From positions 12,518,855 to 12,582,854 of the forward strand of contig OZ020491.1 of assembly GCA_963971405.1 (NCBI GenBank): 64,000 bases of DNA, given 5' to 3'. This DNA comes from Psococerastis gibbosa. Lineage: Eukaryota > Arthropoda > Insecta > Psocodea > Psocidae. Of the stretch, positions 11,294-23,259 are shown in pieces (position 1 is the stretch's first letter; every line of letters begins with the position of its first letter). A program made the translations under genes and the position numbers. The notes below the pieces were generated by a model. It saw only the letters and a program-made list of their open reading frames with translations. It searched no databases and was not told where the DNA came from.

Positions 11294-11555
11294 GGCATAT
11301 ATTCCACCGGCGATTTTACTTCATATTTGATTTTGTGACTTTAGTCATTGACGTTTGTTTTGTTTTAAGGAGACTATTATGTAGATGCTTAACTTATCTA
11401 TTATAAATTAAGTTATAATAAGTCTCTACCATATAACTTAATTTATAATAAATAAGTTAAGTATCTACATAATTGTCTTCTTTAAACAAAACAAACGTAA
11501 ATGACAAAATGCACCAAATCAAATATGAAGTAAAATCGCCGGTGGAATAGCCACC
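11294..11555. mobile_element. MITE M3, GCCGGTGGAAT type
   Basis: The outer ends GGCATATATTCCACCGGCG and (inverted) GGTGGCTATTCCACCGGCG resemble those of M1 and M2. Inside are matching arms (ATTTTACTTCATATTTGATT, GTTTGTTTTGTTTTAAGGAG) and a palindromic centre (AACTTATCTATTATAAATTA). The flanking triplets are ATA and TTA, an imperfect TWA duplication. Non-coding, about 262 bp. M4 at 37812 is the same family. Confidence 0.7.
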
Positions 11556-12329
11556 TTAACGGTGTTAAAATGTACTCTTCAAGCATAGTGCTAATGAACC
11601 AATCTTTTGAGTGCCAATTTTATTCTCAATAGCAAATACTTTATAGTTGTACTACATACTTTATATTGTAATAACTAACACGTATCACACATCTGGGGCA
11701 ATAACAGCACAATTGTAAAAATACAGGTTATTCAGAAATAGCTTTTGATTATTTTTCAAATTGATTCCCAATTTTGCAAAAATTACTGTTTTGTTAGGAT
11801 TAGGAAAATAATTTTATATGAAATTAGATTATACAAAGATTCAGGACAATCGATCATATCATAGATTTTCGAACATTCTACTCCTACCTTTATTGTCATG
11901 AAAAATTGCAGTTACGTCGTTTTTGCACCAGATGTGCGATATGTACTTGTATAATGTAGTTGCTTTGTTCGCAGCTGACAAATGCCTTCTAAATTCTGTG
12001 TAATTATCAATGCATTTTTCTTCGTTTTAGGTAAGACAAATTCACAATCCGTTCAAATTTAATCAATCAAATCGCTGTCAATTTATAAGTAAGGTAAGTG
12101 ACAAATTTGAACGAGGTGCACAGCAGTGCTGAAAGACGAACATTGCTTTTATTACCCATAGACTTTGGCCAATTGCCAGCATTTTGCCAAAAGTAATTAC
12201 TACTGCAGACACATAGCTTTATTTCCCATTCTACGAAAAATCTAGCAGACATTTTCAATGCTATTAAAAAATATGCAGTCAGTGGCGTACTCATACATTT
12301 TTCTGGAAAGTTTTAGACTGTCAGTATAG
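11556..12329. other. No gene seen
   Basis: No coding or RNA feature recognised. Confidence 0.4.
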
Positions 12330-12587
12330 TTCATAAAAGTTCATAAAAAGAAATATTTTTGTCAAGGCGAGAGAGAACGTAAAAGTGTTAAAGGAACCGA
12401 CAGAAAAGTTGTCTCTTCACAGGGTTTTCGAGAATTGGTTAGCGAGAACAATTTTTCTGAAGTTGAAAAATTGCTTGTACAGCATACCAGAAATTTAGCT
12501 TTACCAGAATATTTACCAACTTGGCTTATTTTTATGTCTCATATCAATTGCCAAGAATCAACAACGAGATGGCCGTGGTCAAATTGA
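12330..12587 (+). other. Unassigned 85-codon open segment without a start
   Basis: This frame is open from just after a TAG at 12327 to a TGA ending at 12587. It has no methionine near its beginning. The composition is protein-like: charged residues early (GERERKSVKGTDRKVV), then FRELVSENNFSEVEKLLVQ and LALPEYLPTWLIF. I do not recognise the family. It could be an exon (CAGTATAG just upstream could act as a splice acceptor), a fragment of an unknown element, or chance. Confidence 0.2.
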
Positions 12588-12665
12588 ACCAGAATAATCA
12601 ATTATCTGTTGGTGGCGTAAACTGCATGCCTAAGTATTGGGTATTAAATAAGATTGCCACGTTTG

Positions 12666-13030
12666 ACTCGTATCTGTACTTGGTTAAGTCATGCTTTCGC
12701 CTGTTTCATTGCGTCAATGGTAAGCCTGCCTCAGCTTGTCCATTATCGCTTGTAGCCGGTGTAGGTTGACATCGAGTATGTATATCAGCTTCTCATTGTG
12801 AAAAATTACATGGTACAGTTCTGCGTTAATTTTTCACAATGAGTGACAGCAAGTTTTCAAAGTTACTAAAGATACTATTATGTATAGTATACCTGTTCGC
12901 CAATGGCCAAACATTCATACGGAAACAATTCATGTAATGTCCGAAATCCATGGGGTCGTTGACATTGGACAAGGGACCTATGGGCCGCTATAAGCAGGCC
13001 TGGGTCCATAAAAAGTTCTTCAGGACATTA
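12666..13030 (+). repeat. Repeat C1, interrupted by a hairpin insertion
   Basis: Matches C2 (37471-37695) almost end to end: GTACTTGGTTAAGTCATGCT, CAGCTTGTCCATTATCGCTT, GTCCGAAATCCATGGGGTCG and a CAGGACATTA end. About 110 bases (roughly 12777-12885) absent from C2 interrupt it. The insert holds an inverted repeat (CTCATTGTGAAAAATTA at 12792-12808, inverted at 12827-12844), so it is probably a small foldback element. A run of about 18 A residues follows at 13034-13051. Confidence 0.65.
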
Positions 13031-13051
13031 TTCAAAAAAAAAAAAAAAAAA

Positions 13052-14084
13052 ATTGCCAAAATCTCGTCTCAAAAATGTGTTTTATTAGTAACCTCATTTC
13101 CTTCGAGATATACTGTACATATACAGTAGATATATTGTGCATATACACTACGTTTCATAGCAACAGCTATGTAACTTTCGGTATCCTCGTAGAACAATAC
13201 CACCCACCTTCTATACTTATCATATCTCAACACCCACAAGTATTGTCCCTCTTTCATATAGCCCCCTATCTTATAGCACATGGACTTGGCACATTTTTTT
13301 GCATGTTGTTCCTCCAGTCTAGCATAGATAATGCTACTTTCGTACTGTGAATGACTAAGATACTAGTTGACATTTTGATAATCTTGTCTTTGCGACTGCG
13401 TGTGGGTGGTGGTATCCCCTCTTTCAAAGATAGTGTCCCCCGTCGTATTATGTGCCTGGCTATCTTAATGATGTCGGTACCTCGAAGGCAAGCAGGGCTA
13501 TTATCGAGTAGGTACTTTTGCTATTGAAATTAGTAAGCTAAGTTGCAATTTCTTTTGATGTCCCCTTTTTTTCGAAACCGGTTTAACGTTTTTTATAATA
13601 TTTGAAGCCTACATACACACGACTGGCAACACCACTTTCGCAAACTCTAATAAAAACTTTATGTGGGCATAAATAGGGATTACCATGTCCAGGTTGGTTT
13701 TAAAAAGTGTAGCCTTCCCAGTTTCCTAAGAGTATGATCTGTCGTCACTGGCCGTGGCCCCGTTGAAATCCAACGTCAGAGGGGAGGGGGGGGGGGGGGT
13801 TTGATTAGTAAGGAGAATTCCGGTATGGGGAGAAGGGGGAAATTTTTTATGACTAATTTGGGATGAACGTTTCCTGTGGATGGCACAATTGAGCATTGGA
13901 AAGGGGGATTTGGGGTGGATCATTCTGTTTTTCTCAAGATTCCGCCTATGACCCCCTGAATCTCCTCTTTTCAACAATGGGCCTATGCTCAAACTGAACC
14001 TTCCACAGAAAAATTGACTATCAGCCTTTGAAAAAAAATCTTGGCAAGGATTACTGCACGCTAATGCATTGGTAAATCGACTAC
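13052..14084. other. No gene seen; G-run
   Basis: Opposed frames at 13069-13350 are of equal quality and unassignable. A long minus-strand frame (13726-14136) is mostly low-complexity sequence around a G-run at 13786-13798 and ends in repeat B, so I do not call a gene. Confidence 0.4.
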
Positions 14085-14202
14085 TTGTGATAGTCTCTAC
14101 ACGCCATGCGATCGGAGACGTGTCGTAACTCAACACTGGTACTAAGCGACTAAGCGACTGAAGAGATCAATGGGATACATTCATTAAATTGTTTGTATCC
14201 AA
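14085..14202 (-). repeat. Repeat B3
   Basis: Minus-strand copy of family B: TCTCTACACGCCATGCGATC, GGAGACGTGTCGTAACTCAA, GACTGAAGAGATCAATGGGA and the 3' end ATTCATTAAATTGTTTG. Confidence 0.65.
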
Positions 14203-15144
14203 TTTACCCTTTTTAAATAAAAATAAATAAAAAATCGCGGTTCCGTCCTGTATTTCTGATGCTTTTCAAGCGATGGTAAAAACGAACCTTGGTGACCCAA
14301 AAGTTTTTCCCAGAATAGAATTTTCCATAATAACCGAGAAAACGGTATAGTAGGTACTAGTGGTCAGACTCACCCTGAATAAACACCAATGAGCTGAAGT
14401 TTATTGGTATCTAAAAAATTACCTGTTTTTTCTCTCTCCCGCATATCAGCGAGAGACCGTGAAGCGATCATGAAAGTTAAAATGAAATAAGGCTCCCGCT
14501 GTGATGTTTACGGTTGATTAGGTAGCCCGCTGTCGGGACCTTTTTCAAATTATTTTTTACGTCATCAACCTTTCCAATTTTGAGACCACCCTGCGTTATG
14601 AAACCCTACCCTATCAAACTGCCCTTATCTCTTTATTATTTGATGGGAAATTAAATAAAAAATATGCCGGATACTGTCAGTAGGGTTGACTGAAAAAGAT
14701 TCCACCAAGAACTGAAGAAAGTATGTGTTATTAGTTTAAGTTATTTCCGTGTAAAAAACTGCGAATAGATATTATGGTGCCTAATAGACTTCAAAATTAC
14801 TTTTAAAAAGTGGCAATTGAGAAGCCGCGTCCCACTCTCATGCGTCATATCACAGTGATTGTTTCACACGAAGTCTCCAATAATTTCAGTAACTTCTAGC
14901 ATACATTAAGAATGACCACGATCACTTGAAAAGTCTCGATATAGAATACTGGACGGCGCCACCTTGTTTAAATGCATGGTGGTACCATGACCCTCAAGTG
15001 ATTCTCGGGCACGGAGAAGCACTTTAAAACAACAAGTCATATACAATGCTGATTGTTGATTAAAAGAATATGATTCTGTCATTAATCCATAATGAATTTT
15101 CTCCAATACGCTTTCGACTCCCTCCTAATCCAAACACTGAATCC
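14203..15144. other. No gene seen
   Basis: No supported coding, RNA or repeat feature. Confidence 0.4.
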
Positions 15145-15245
15145 ACCTGTTGTCCGCGATTCCTCTTCATCTTCTGGCTCTACAGCCCTTGTTGGGCTTT
15201 TCTGAACCACACTCCCCCAGTCATCTCAGTTTTGTACGATGTTCC
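15145..15245 (-). mobile_element. Possible LINE 3' tail remnant
   Basis: On the minus strand AAGGGCTGTAGAGCCAGAAG is followed by a GAAGAGG-rich end. This resembles the 3' ends of RTE- or L2-type LINEs, which finish in AAG/GAA repeats. No reverse transcriptase motif is readable, so this is a weak call from sequence style only. Confidence 0.3.
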
Positions 15246-17157
15246 ACTTTCGATGGACTCCCAACTCAGTTTCTAATTCGCCCTTGCAGCGGTTTCTTGG
15301 ACATCACTCTAGTTGTCTTCCTGCCATGCCTGCCTTGTACGTTTTGTTCGGCATGCGGTCTCCTGACATTCTTAGCGCCGCAGCCATCTGCGCTTTTATA
15401 AAATTCGTTGTCCGTAATTGCTTCCTTTATAATAATGTAGCCAAAATTTACAAGATATACAAGTCATAGTGGCCGATGTAAACATTGGGTATTCTTGTAA
15501 CATGTGGAGGAGTTGGTACATTGAATATACCTGTCTGTACCTGCTCTGGAAGAGCACCGCACGAACCAGCTGATAGGAAGTCATGATCTGTCTATCATAT
15601 CCTTATGGATCACTGTCTTAAGGTACCAAGGGTCGTCAGAAAATCACTAAAAATTGAGACGGTCATCTTGGCACTAAAAAACGACTGCCGCTATTCGTCT
15701 CTCGACGCCACCTTCTATCTACAGTTGCGTACATTGAGCTTCGTGAGGTCCTCCAGTACATCATCCAGGCATCTCTGCCTTCGGTGTCCTCCTAGCGATC
15801 GTCTTATGTGAAATATGCTGAGTAGAATCAGAGCGGGAGGTGCATCAGTCAAAGTCAACTTGGCCAGATGGGGATCCCTAGAGGTGCATTATGTATACTC
15901 GGAGAAGAGATTCGCTTCCCGCAAGAAATATATATTGTTAATTTCTGGGACCACCTCTCCTATAACCAGCCATTGAATTGGTTTGACAGGTTGCCCCAGA
16001 AATTTGAAGCGTTAGCGAATGACCCATCTCTCTTATGTAGAACTCTTAGGATGCCTCAAACCGTACAATGTTCCCTTTGAATCTGACAGCACACAAACAA
16101 TGGATCTCTTACTAAAATGCCCAAAGTCCCCAGGTGACTGCTCATAACTGTGGAGGGGTGGCACTTCAGTATTCGGCTTAGCGTAGTTGCGGACGCCTAG
16201 GCTTTATTGCAATTCAATTTTAAATTTCAACTTCTTCCATAACTTCACTTTCTTGGTCGTATTTGATGTTGGAACACGACAAAGAACGAAAAGAAAGGGC
16301 GATATTTATTGGCGACGTCTCAGGGACCGGTCGGACTAATTTCTCGGTCGGGTGTATGTACGATCGCCGCGCCGATGACTCAGCTTTACATACTCTCGTT
16401 ACACGCATTCACCACTTCTTTTGTCCTCTTTCATCGTTTTCTTGCAGTCACGGAGCCCTGTCTTTCTTTTTTGTTCCTCCATCCATTGAACACCTCGGAG
16501 TGAGATATCAGTTTTACTTTTTTCCACCTTTCTTTCCTTAGAATCAATTGAAATCCGGCGCTCAATTGAAGTCTTTGTCCTGCCGTTTCGTTCTTACCCG
16601 ATTGAAATTGTTTCGGTAGGGATTTGTTACTCTTAAAAAAATTATGCTTTTCCATTATGTGCTTTGAATGTTTTGTTCTCACCGTTTATTTATTGCATCT
16701 GTAATTTAGTTTGTTTAGTTTGTACCATAAAGCCTGGTACTTATGAGGAATATGGCACTTATTGGAAAGCTCCTAAAAAGTTAAGTTTAGCTTAGTTTAC
16801 TATTCCCAAAATATTCTATCGCAAGGAAACCGATTCCAACCCTGTGAGATGGTATGTATATAAATACTACGGATTTGTATGCCCATGAGCAAGAAAATAC
16901 AGAAAAGAGGTAACGGTTGTATTGGAATGGTGCTCTCCAATAGCTACAATAGATTGCCAGAAAAAATGTACACTTTTTTCATAAACATAGTGTGTCAGTC
17001 CTTTGTAATACTCGTCGAACAATATGGTGTTTGTAAATCTATGTATAAAATATGGTAACATGGAATACTTTCCGAACATGTCACAGCTATGTCCCCTTTA
17101 TCATCGTATTGGAACAGACATGATCCAGTTGGTTGAAACTGAACTATAATAAAACTT
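15246..17157. other. No gene seen
   Basis: Several frames of 60-90 codons overlap on both strands between 15239 and 16700. None has a recognisable motif or consistent coding bias. No repeat of this window maps here. Confidence 0.4.
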
Positions 17158-17361
17158 AAGTTGAGCCGTACGTCACAGCATGAAATCGCGGTAAGTTGAC
17201 TGAGGCATATTATGCAAGTGTTACACCATCAACAGTCGTCTTACAAATTGTGTATACGAAAGCTCGCATCGCATGCATCATTTGTAAGATGACGGTTGTT
17301 CGCGTGACACTTGCACAGTATGCCTCAGTTTGATTTTTCTGCTGTGACGGGTTCTCAAGTT
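17158..17361. repeat. Foldback element, ~80-base arms
   Basis: Left arm segments GTCACAGCA, ACTGAGGCATATTATGCAAG and GTCGTCTTACAAAT recur inverted in the right arm (ATTTGTAAGATGACGG, CAGTATGCCTCAGT, TGCTGTGAC). Ends AAGTTGAG and CTCAAGTT. A MITE-like element with a core of about 30 bases. Superfamily unknown. Confidence 0.7.
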
Positions 17362-17757
17362 GGCCTATATGAAATGGAAGGTTCTAGGTTCGACATAATA
17401 AATAATAAATATATAAAATAAATAAATAAATAAAATAATAAAAATAAAAAATGTTTCCTGGTCCACTCAACTCTGACTTTACTGGTACGAAAAATTGCAG
17501 CTGCCTGCCATATTGCTGACCAAAGCATTCCAATTGGAGCAGTGGTTTTTTACTTTTTCCTAATAACCATCTCCATACCCGTGAGAAGAGCCAAGTGAAT
17601 GGGGCGTACCTCATTGGAGATGAAGGAGTCCTGTAGAAGACATACGCAGAATAGCTTTAAAAATGTGATATGCGGAAGAGAACGGCCCAGGACAGAGATG
17701 AATGGAGGAGAATATGGAACGATTTTCTGCTAACCAGTCGTTAGATTGCAACTAAAG
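17362..17757. other. No gene seen
   Basis: Includes AT-rich simple sequence at about 17398-17450. No supported gene. Confidence 0.4.
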
Positions 17758-18620
17758 AAGAACCGGTCCGAGTTTACTCGAACATGCTTTCCAATTTATC
17801 AAAATTAGTAGATAGAGAAAATGAGTAATTTCATGGTAAATAATTTTCCTATGGTAAAATTTCCGATAACTCGGGGGGGGGGGGGGGGGGTTGTCCTTCT
17901 AATGTCACTGGAGGTGAGGTAAATTATAGGTAGGTCAAACCAACACATTACCGCACATCAATAATGGCAGGACACGCAATGCATTTGAGCGTAAATTTTC
18001 TATCATTTTTTCAAAAAAACATTTTTTTTGCACAAAACCAAATAGTTTTTTGGGCAGGTAACCTGTCCGGTTTCGTTACTCAATTTAACACTTAAAACAT
18101 GCCTGAAGGTTGAAATCATCGATAGAAAAGTTTCGCAGAAAAATTATTTTTTAGTCATTTTTCATTAAAATTTAGTTATTTTTATTTTTTTACCCCCAGA
18201 AGCAAACTATCAAGGGGCAAGCGACCCCCCGCATTTTATCAACATTAATAACGACTACAATATATGTGAATATAAAAAAAAATCGTTGGAGCCGTTTTTG
18301 AGAAATAATTTTTTTAGATGTTTTTTTGGAGAATTTGAGAATAAAACCCCCCCCCCCAAATTGAGTTAGCCCTAAATAATAAAAAAAATGGTTTCGAGGT
18401 ATGATTTTTGTAAACCTACATGCCGAATTTCATCATAATCGACCGAGTAGTTTGCCCGGAAATCGATGAACAGACAGGTAGAGCGACAGTCAGACATTTC
18501 GTAAAAACCACTTTTTTTGGTTCCTGGGACCTGAAAACGTGTAATTCCGTTGAAACCTCGGAATCGAAAATTCGGACCGCCACAAAGCTTTCCTTATACT
18601 ACGTATAAATTGGAAAGCAA
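17758..18620 (-). mobile_element. Element H1, DINE/Helentron-like, nearly full length
   Basis: On its own strand it starts TTGCTTTCCAATTTATACG and ends CGAGTAAACTCGGACCGGTT plus CTT. The 5' end GCTTTCCAATTTAT recurs inverted shortly before the 3' end (ATAAATTGGAAAGC, loosened here). A CGAG-TAAA-CTCG stem-loop and a tail of about 11 bases follow. This asymmetric layout, with a GTCTGTC microsatellite near the 5' side, fits non-autonomous Helentron derivatives (HINE, DINE-1, mini-me). An 18-base G-run lies at 17873-17890. No protein is encoded. Confidence 0.75.
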
Positions 18621-18898
18621 TAATTTACGGCTGTAAGGTACTAAATTACTTCTAGACTTTGCTGCTACGAGTACTAATCGGTTACGCTTGCCAGCTATCC
18701 ATACTCTTAAGAGTGGAAAAAATCCTAGAAAGTTCCTTTCGCTGGGAAAGGATTCGGGTGGGTTGGGCAGGTCTGGTCGAAGGGCATTGGGTCGGTCGGG
18801 TGTTGAACCTGTGGGGCGTAGGCTGCAACGATGCGCTCTAGCGGGTGTTCGCCATTATTCTGTCACACACACAGCAGGCTTCCATTGTGAGGACTCTG
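18621..18898. other. No gene seen
   Basis: G-rich but without a recognisable frame or repeat. Confidence 0.35.
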
Positions 18899-19167
18899 TC
18901 CAAGGGAACCAAGAAATGTCGTTTATGACGAATACATGGGGGCAGCTTTCACGTGTCGCTGATTGGAATGCTTACACACTGAGAAACCTAGGTTCGATCA
19001 TGCGAGTACATCTTCTTGACTTCCTTCTACTGTATCGTAGTGCACAGTGAACACTATTTCCAAGGGAACGACGAAATGTACTTTATAACGAATACATGAG
19101 GGTAACTTTCTCTCTTTGTCAGAGATTCCAATGTTTATACACTGAGAAACCTAGGTTCGATCATACT
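18899..19167. repeat. Two direct repeats, ~105 bp, period ~160
   Basis: CCAAGGGAAC through CCTAGGTTCGATCAT occurs at 18899-19003 and again, diverged, at 19060-19167. Shared blocks are ACGAATACATG and CACTGAGAAACCTAGGTTCG. GGTTCGATCAT looks like a degenerate B box, so the unit might be SINE-derived. Confidence 0.6.
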
Positions 19168-19330
19168 TATTTCCCCCCATTATTGAATTCCTGCAGATGT
19201 ATGATTATGTAACCGTGCAAACGGCTCCCTTGCCAATGTTGTATTTTCTAGCCTCCTTATACTAAGGGTGGCTCCCACCAAGGTAAGGATAAGGAATGTG
19301 GAATCCTCGGTTTAAAAAAAAAACTCCGAA

Positions 19331-19993
19331 AACAGTACTAATACAATTAAAAACTGGCAGGGCACGCAATGCATTTGAGCGTGAATGTTCTATCATTTTT
19401 TCAAAAAAACATTTTTTGTACAAAACTAAATACTTTTTTGGGAAAGTAACCTATCCGGTTTCGTTACTCAATTTAACACCTAAAACATACCTGAAGGTAG
19501 AAATCATCAATAGAAAGGTGTCGCAGAAAAATAATTTTTTAGTCATTTTTCATTAAAATTTAGTCATTTTTATTTTTTTACCCCCAGAAGCAAACTATCA
19601 AGAGGCAAGCGACCCAAGCGCAAGCGCATTTTGTCAACATTAAAGACGACTACAATATATGTGAATTTAAAGGAAATCGTTGGAGCCGTTTTTGAGAAAT
19701 AATTTTTTTAGACGTTTTTTTGGAGTTTTTTTGGGAATAAAACCCCCCCAAATTGAGTTAGCCGCAAATAAAAAAAATGGTCCCGAGGTATGATTTTTGT
19801 GAACCTACATGCCGAATTTCATCAAAATCGACCGAGTAGTTTGCCCGGAAATCAACCAACAGACAGACATTTCGTAAAAACCACTTTTTTTGGTTCCTGG
19901 GACCTTAAAACATGTAAATCCGTTGAAATCTCGGAATCGATAATTTCGACCGTCACAAAGCTTTCCTTATGCTACGTATAAATTGGAAAGCAA
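19331..19993 (-). mobile_element. Element H2, truncated at its 3' side
   Basis: Homologous to H1 from the AATGCATTGCGTGCCCTGCCA region to the 5' end TTGCTTTCC. It lacks the C-run, the subterminal inverted repeat and the terminal hairpin. The microsatellite is reduced to a single GTCTGTCTGTT. Minus-strand orientation, same as H1. Confidence 0.75.
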
Positions 19994-20351
19994 CAATATA
20001 CAATTACAAATGTATGCCATACAATCTACAGAACTACAGTACAATCTACAATTTTTTATTGATTTAATTTAATGTTCATTCAAAACTGATGTAGGTTTCT
20101 TAAAACCTAGCAGTCACATTCTTTCACATCAAATCTTTCTTTCTTTCTTTCTTTCAAATCAAATATACACATTATATATATATACATGTAAATTTAGCGT
20201 ATGTTTTATCAAGTTCTGGGCACCAACTTCAGTACCCTCTAAAGTTTCCCATTGGGCATTACAGTAACATTCAGTAAGACGCTTCACAAAGTCCCGTCGC
20301 GCGTCTAAATCAATTGTATTTTTTTTTTCTCAATTAAAAATAGATTCATAG
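19994..20351. other. No gene seen; CTTT microsatellite
   Basis: A CTTT tandem lies at about 20131-20153 and a TA run near 20173-20184. Confidence 0.4.
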
Positions 20352-20484
20352 AATTCATACAAACAATTAATTGAATGTAACCGACTGACCTCTTCAGTCG
20401 CCTCTGTAGGGTAGTGCCCGTGTTGAGTTACGACACGTCTCCGATAGCATGACGTTTAGAGACTCGCACAAGTAAAAGCTCGTA
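20352..20484 (+). repeat. Repeat B4
   Basis: Good B copy: CATACAAACAATTAATTGAA, CTCTTCAGTCGCCTCTGTAG, GTTGAGTTACGACACGTCTC and GACTCGCACAAGTAAAAGC. Confidence 0.7.
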
Positions 20485-21079
20485 CCTCGTGGTTGAAGTC
20501 TGGAATATCTATATCTATTCTGGTAATACCAGTATAATACTGTATTTTCCTAGTGCGATGAAGCAAATCTGAATTAAATTTGATGCATCTCTGCCTGTCA
20601 CGCACTGTCCTGTTTCTTTACGGTCTGCAGGTCTGATGATACAGCACAACCCTTTATAATTCACTTGTGCAGTCAAGTGTTTCCCTTGTAGAAAAGGTTT
20701 GTTTTGCTCAGGTATACGCTAGACGTGTGTGAATCATCAGGTTTACACACTCAATGATTTTTTGATGTAGGTCTCTGGAGCTGATGAGTGTCAGGTTTCA
20801 TTGTTATTCAGTGTTAAAATTCAGAAATGATGATAAGGGAGGTTTTTGCTTTTTTTATAATAGGAATGCTGCAGTTTTTAGTCTTAAGAACTTCAAGAAG
20901 GAACCCTCCCTGAAATTGAGTGTCAATTTTTGAGATGCTAGATTACATTCTCAATTCTCGCCAAACTACAAGGGTGTGAATGTGTAGAGGAGTTTCATTA
21001 CAAATCTTTCTTGGGGGGGGGGGGGGGGTGTACTACTAGACTTCACGAAGTCATGCCTCCGCAAATATTCATACAATTC
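20485..21079. other. No gene seen; G-run
   Basis: A G-run of about 16 bases lies near 21013-21028. No coding feature. Confidence 0.4.
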
Positions 21080-21125
21080 AAACAATTCAAATAATGTCCG
21101 AAGTCCATAAAATGTCCGTCAGGAC
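21080..21125 (+). repeat. Repeat C fragment
   Basis: AATAATGTCCGAAGTCCATA and AAATGTCCGTCAGGACT match the 3' half of family C with a middle deletion. Confidence 0.5.
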
Positions 21126-21359
21126 TACTAGTAGCTAAGTAGGTCTTCAATTATTAATAGCTGCTATGACGTTAGGTACAGCGCGACTAGGCATTGAAGG
21201 TAAGGAAACACAATTTTAATTTAATTAATGAATATTTATTCATGTATTAGGAGAAACGTTCGGACATTCGGAAATGTTCGGACGCAAAATATCCCGCAAA
21301 TTGTAATACCGGACAATCATAAATTAAATAAAACCGCCATGGCGCGACAACCCAATGAA

Positions 21360-21419
21360 TTTCGAAATCGAAAATATCGACCAGCTTTCCTTGTACTAAC
21401 GCATAAAATTGGAAAGCAA
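21360..21419 (-). mobile_element. Element H3, 60-bp 5'-end fragment
   Basis: Only the 5' end of family H remains on the minus strand: GCTTTCCAATTTTATGCGTT, then AAGGAAAGCTGGTCGATAT. Flanks show no target duplication. Confidence 0.6.
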
Positions 21420-21450
21420 CAAAAGCGCCAAAATAGATTTATTACATACA

Positions 21451-21619
21451 ATAAATAAAAATTGACTTTTGTTTTATTACTAAGCCAACCTAGCTATAAA
21501 GCCCTGGGACGGCCTGCTTTACATGCCCTGCGAAGCATGGCAAGAAAATGCTGCAAGTGTGGGACTCGAACCAACAACTGAAAGTCGGAGTCTGTAGGCT
21601 ACCACTACTCTATATCTCC
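21451..21619 (-). mobile_element. SINE A3, diverged
   Basis: Minus-strand copy of the tRNA-Glu SINE. The B box and anticodon region are worn (CAACAACTGAAAGTCGGAG replaces the usual CCTTTCGGGTGAAAGTCAGAG). It starts with an AT-rich tail and AAGCCAACCTAG. Shorter than A4. Confidence 0.7.
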
Positions 21620-23037
21620 GAAATAGCCTTAAGTTAAGGGCGAATGTGAAGACCAATGATAAAACGTGTTCTATAATCCACCTACTGCCTGAAAACTGTC
21701 TAATAATAATGATTCAGTATGATGATCGCTCTAAATGTATTCACTGAGCGCATGCCGCTGGAGAGGGATCACTTACATATTGGAAAACAAAAAATGTTTT
21801 TATAATTTGTACTGGCGGCGGCTACATAATATGGCGTACCTAGACAATGCAGGAACCTGTTCTGATGCCCCTGTTATTATTCTATCCATGCCTATAGCCT
21901 CAAGGGATCCAACCATCCCCTGCCCCCTTTTCTCAACTCGATACTTTTTTTTCTAATTTAAACCTATCTGCCACGCTTGACTTCCTAGTGTGCAGGCATT
22001 TTGTGGTGTTGCAATGAGAGAGTGAGGTTCATTGTAATTATTGTGATTATTAGCCATAGTGACTGTCATTTGTCTGGGCAATTTTTATTTAGGTGTGAAG
22101 ACCTATTATTTCTATTAAGAGATTGGAAAGGAAAGAAATAATCTGTGACGTGTTTCTTTATGGTTTATACAGCTGTATATACAGTTTATGGCTATACGAG
22201 AACTTTATAATGGGTTTAGGCCTTGTAAGTGTCCATTATTAGTATTTTGAATGGCTTTTTATGGACCTTTTAGGCCTACTTGTAATAGTGTTGAATTGCA
22301 TTGATTCTTCAGACATTATAGGTATGATTGGTTCCACCATCAAAAAACGATTCAGTTTAATTCAATTTTTATTTCCTTCAATACAGTGCAATACAACATG
22401 TAAAAAGATATGCAATATAATTATCGCTGGGCTTTAGCAGACCGAATGCCATTTAAACATGTGCACAAATTACGCATGTTACTGTTTGTATTTTGTAAAA
22501 ATTTTGATTGCATTCAGATATTGTCTTTCCTTGCAGAATATACAGTATTATTTGAAATGCGCTAATAGCCTATATTTTCCAATCGTTTACATTTTTTTTT
22601 CTATAGCCACATTTGCCTTGTGTGTCTAAATTACCAGGAGTGTCATTAGTCAATTATTCTGTCATGAGAGATGGTGTTAATGTTAGGTTATGTTAATGCT
22701 AGTGGTTAGGTTAGTTATGTATGTTCAATGATTTACGGGTTATGGAGTAGGCTACGTGTTTTAATTTAGATTTAGGTATCTTATAAGCTTACCCATGAAT
22801 ATTTTAAGGGTGGGGCTGTTTTTTTTATTTCTATTGGTAGATTATGTTCTGGTATTAAGAGCGGTATATTTTGCCGATTTAGTTGTTCTGGTTATGTTTG
22901 GTGTGTTTGGTTTAGTCATAGTGAGTGATATTCCTCTTCTTTCGCTACTCAAAACTGTTCGTACTATAGTACCACCCGCCGCCGCAGCTGTTTATTGAGG
23001 TTTTTGTTTAGATTTCTCTTTACTCCCCTCTTGCATA
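21620..23037. other. No gene seen
   Basis: A 67-codon hydrophobic frame at 22795-22998 is T-rich and unrecognised. No repeat of the window maps here. Confidence 0.4.
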
Positions 23038-23259
23038 AATTAAATAAATAAATAAGGACTTTTTATTGTTTCTATTACTAAGCCAACCTAGCGGAGTTAG
23101 GGGGCTATAAAGCCCTCTCTTACACTCAACTAGGATGACCAGGGACCGCCTGCTTTACATGCCCTCCGAAGCATGGCCAGAAAATGTAGCCAGTGTGGGA
23201 CTCGAACCAACAACCTTTCGGGTGAAAGTCAGAGTCCGTACCACTACGCTACATGTCTT
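23038..23259 (-). mobile_element. SINE A4, tRNA-Glu-derived, well preserved
   Basis: Reading the minus strand: TGTAGCGTAGTGGTACGGAC, the CTTTCACCCGAAAGG anticodon arm, GGTTCGAGTCCCACACTGG (B box), body ending AAGTCCTTATTTATTTATTT. Among the best copies in the window. The two plus-strand frames through it are artefacts. Confidence 0.8.

Noticed and set aside
13726..14136. 136-codon minus-strand frame
   Set aside because: Low-complexity sequence through a G-run, finishing in repeat B. No domain or codon bias.
15070..15469. Three overlapping plus-strand frames of 68-83 codons
   Set aside because: Mutually overlapping in different frames without motifs. The region instead resembles a LINE 3' end on the minus strand.
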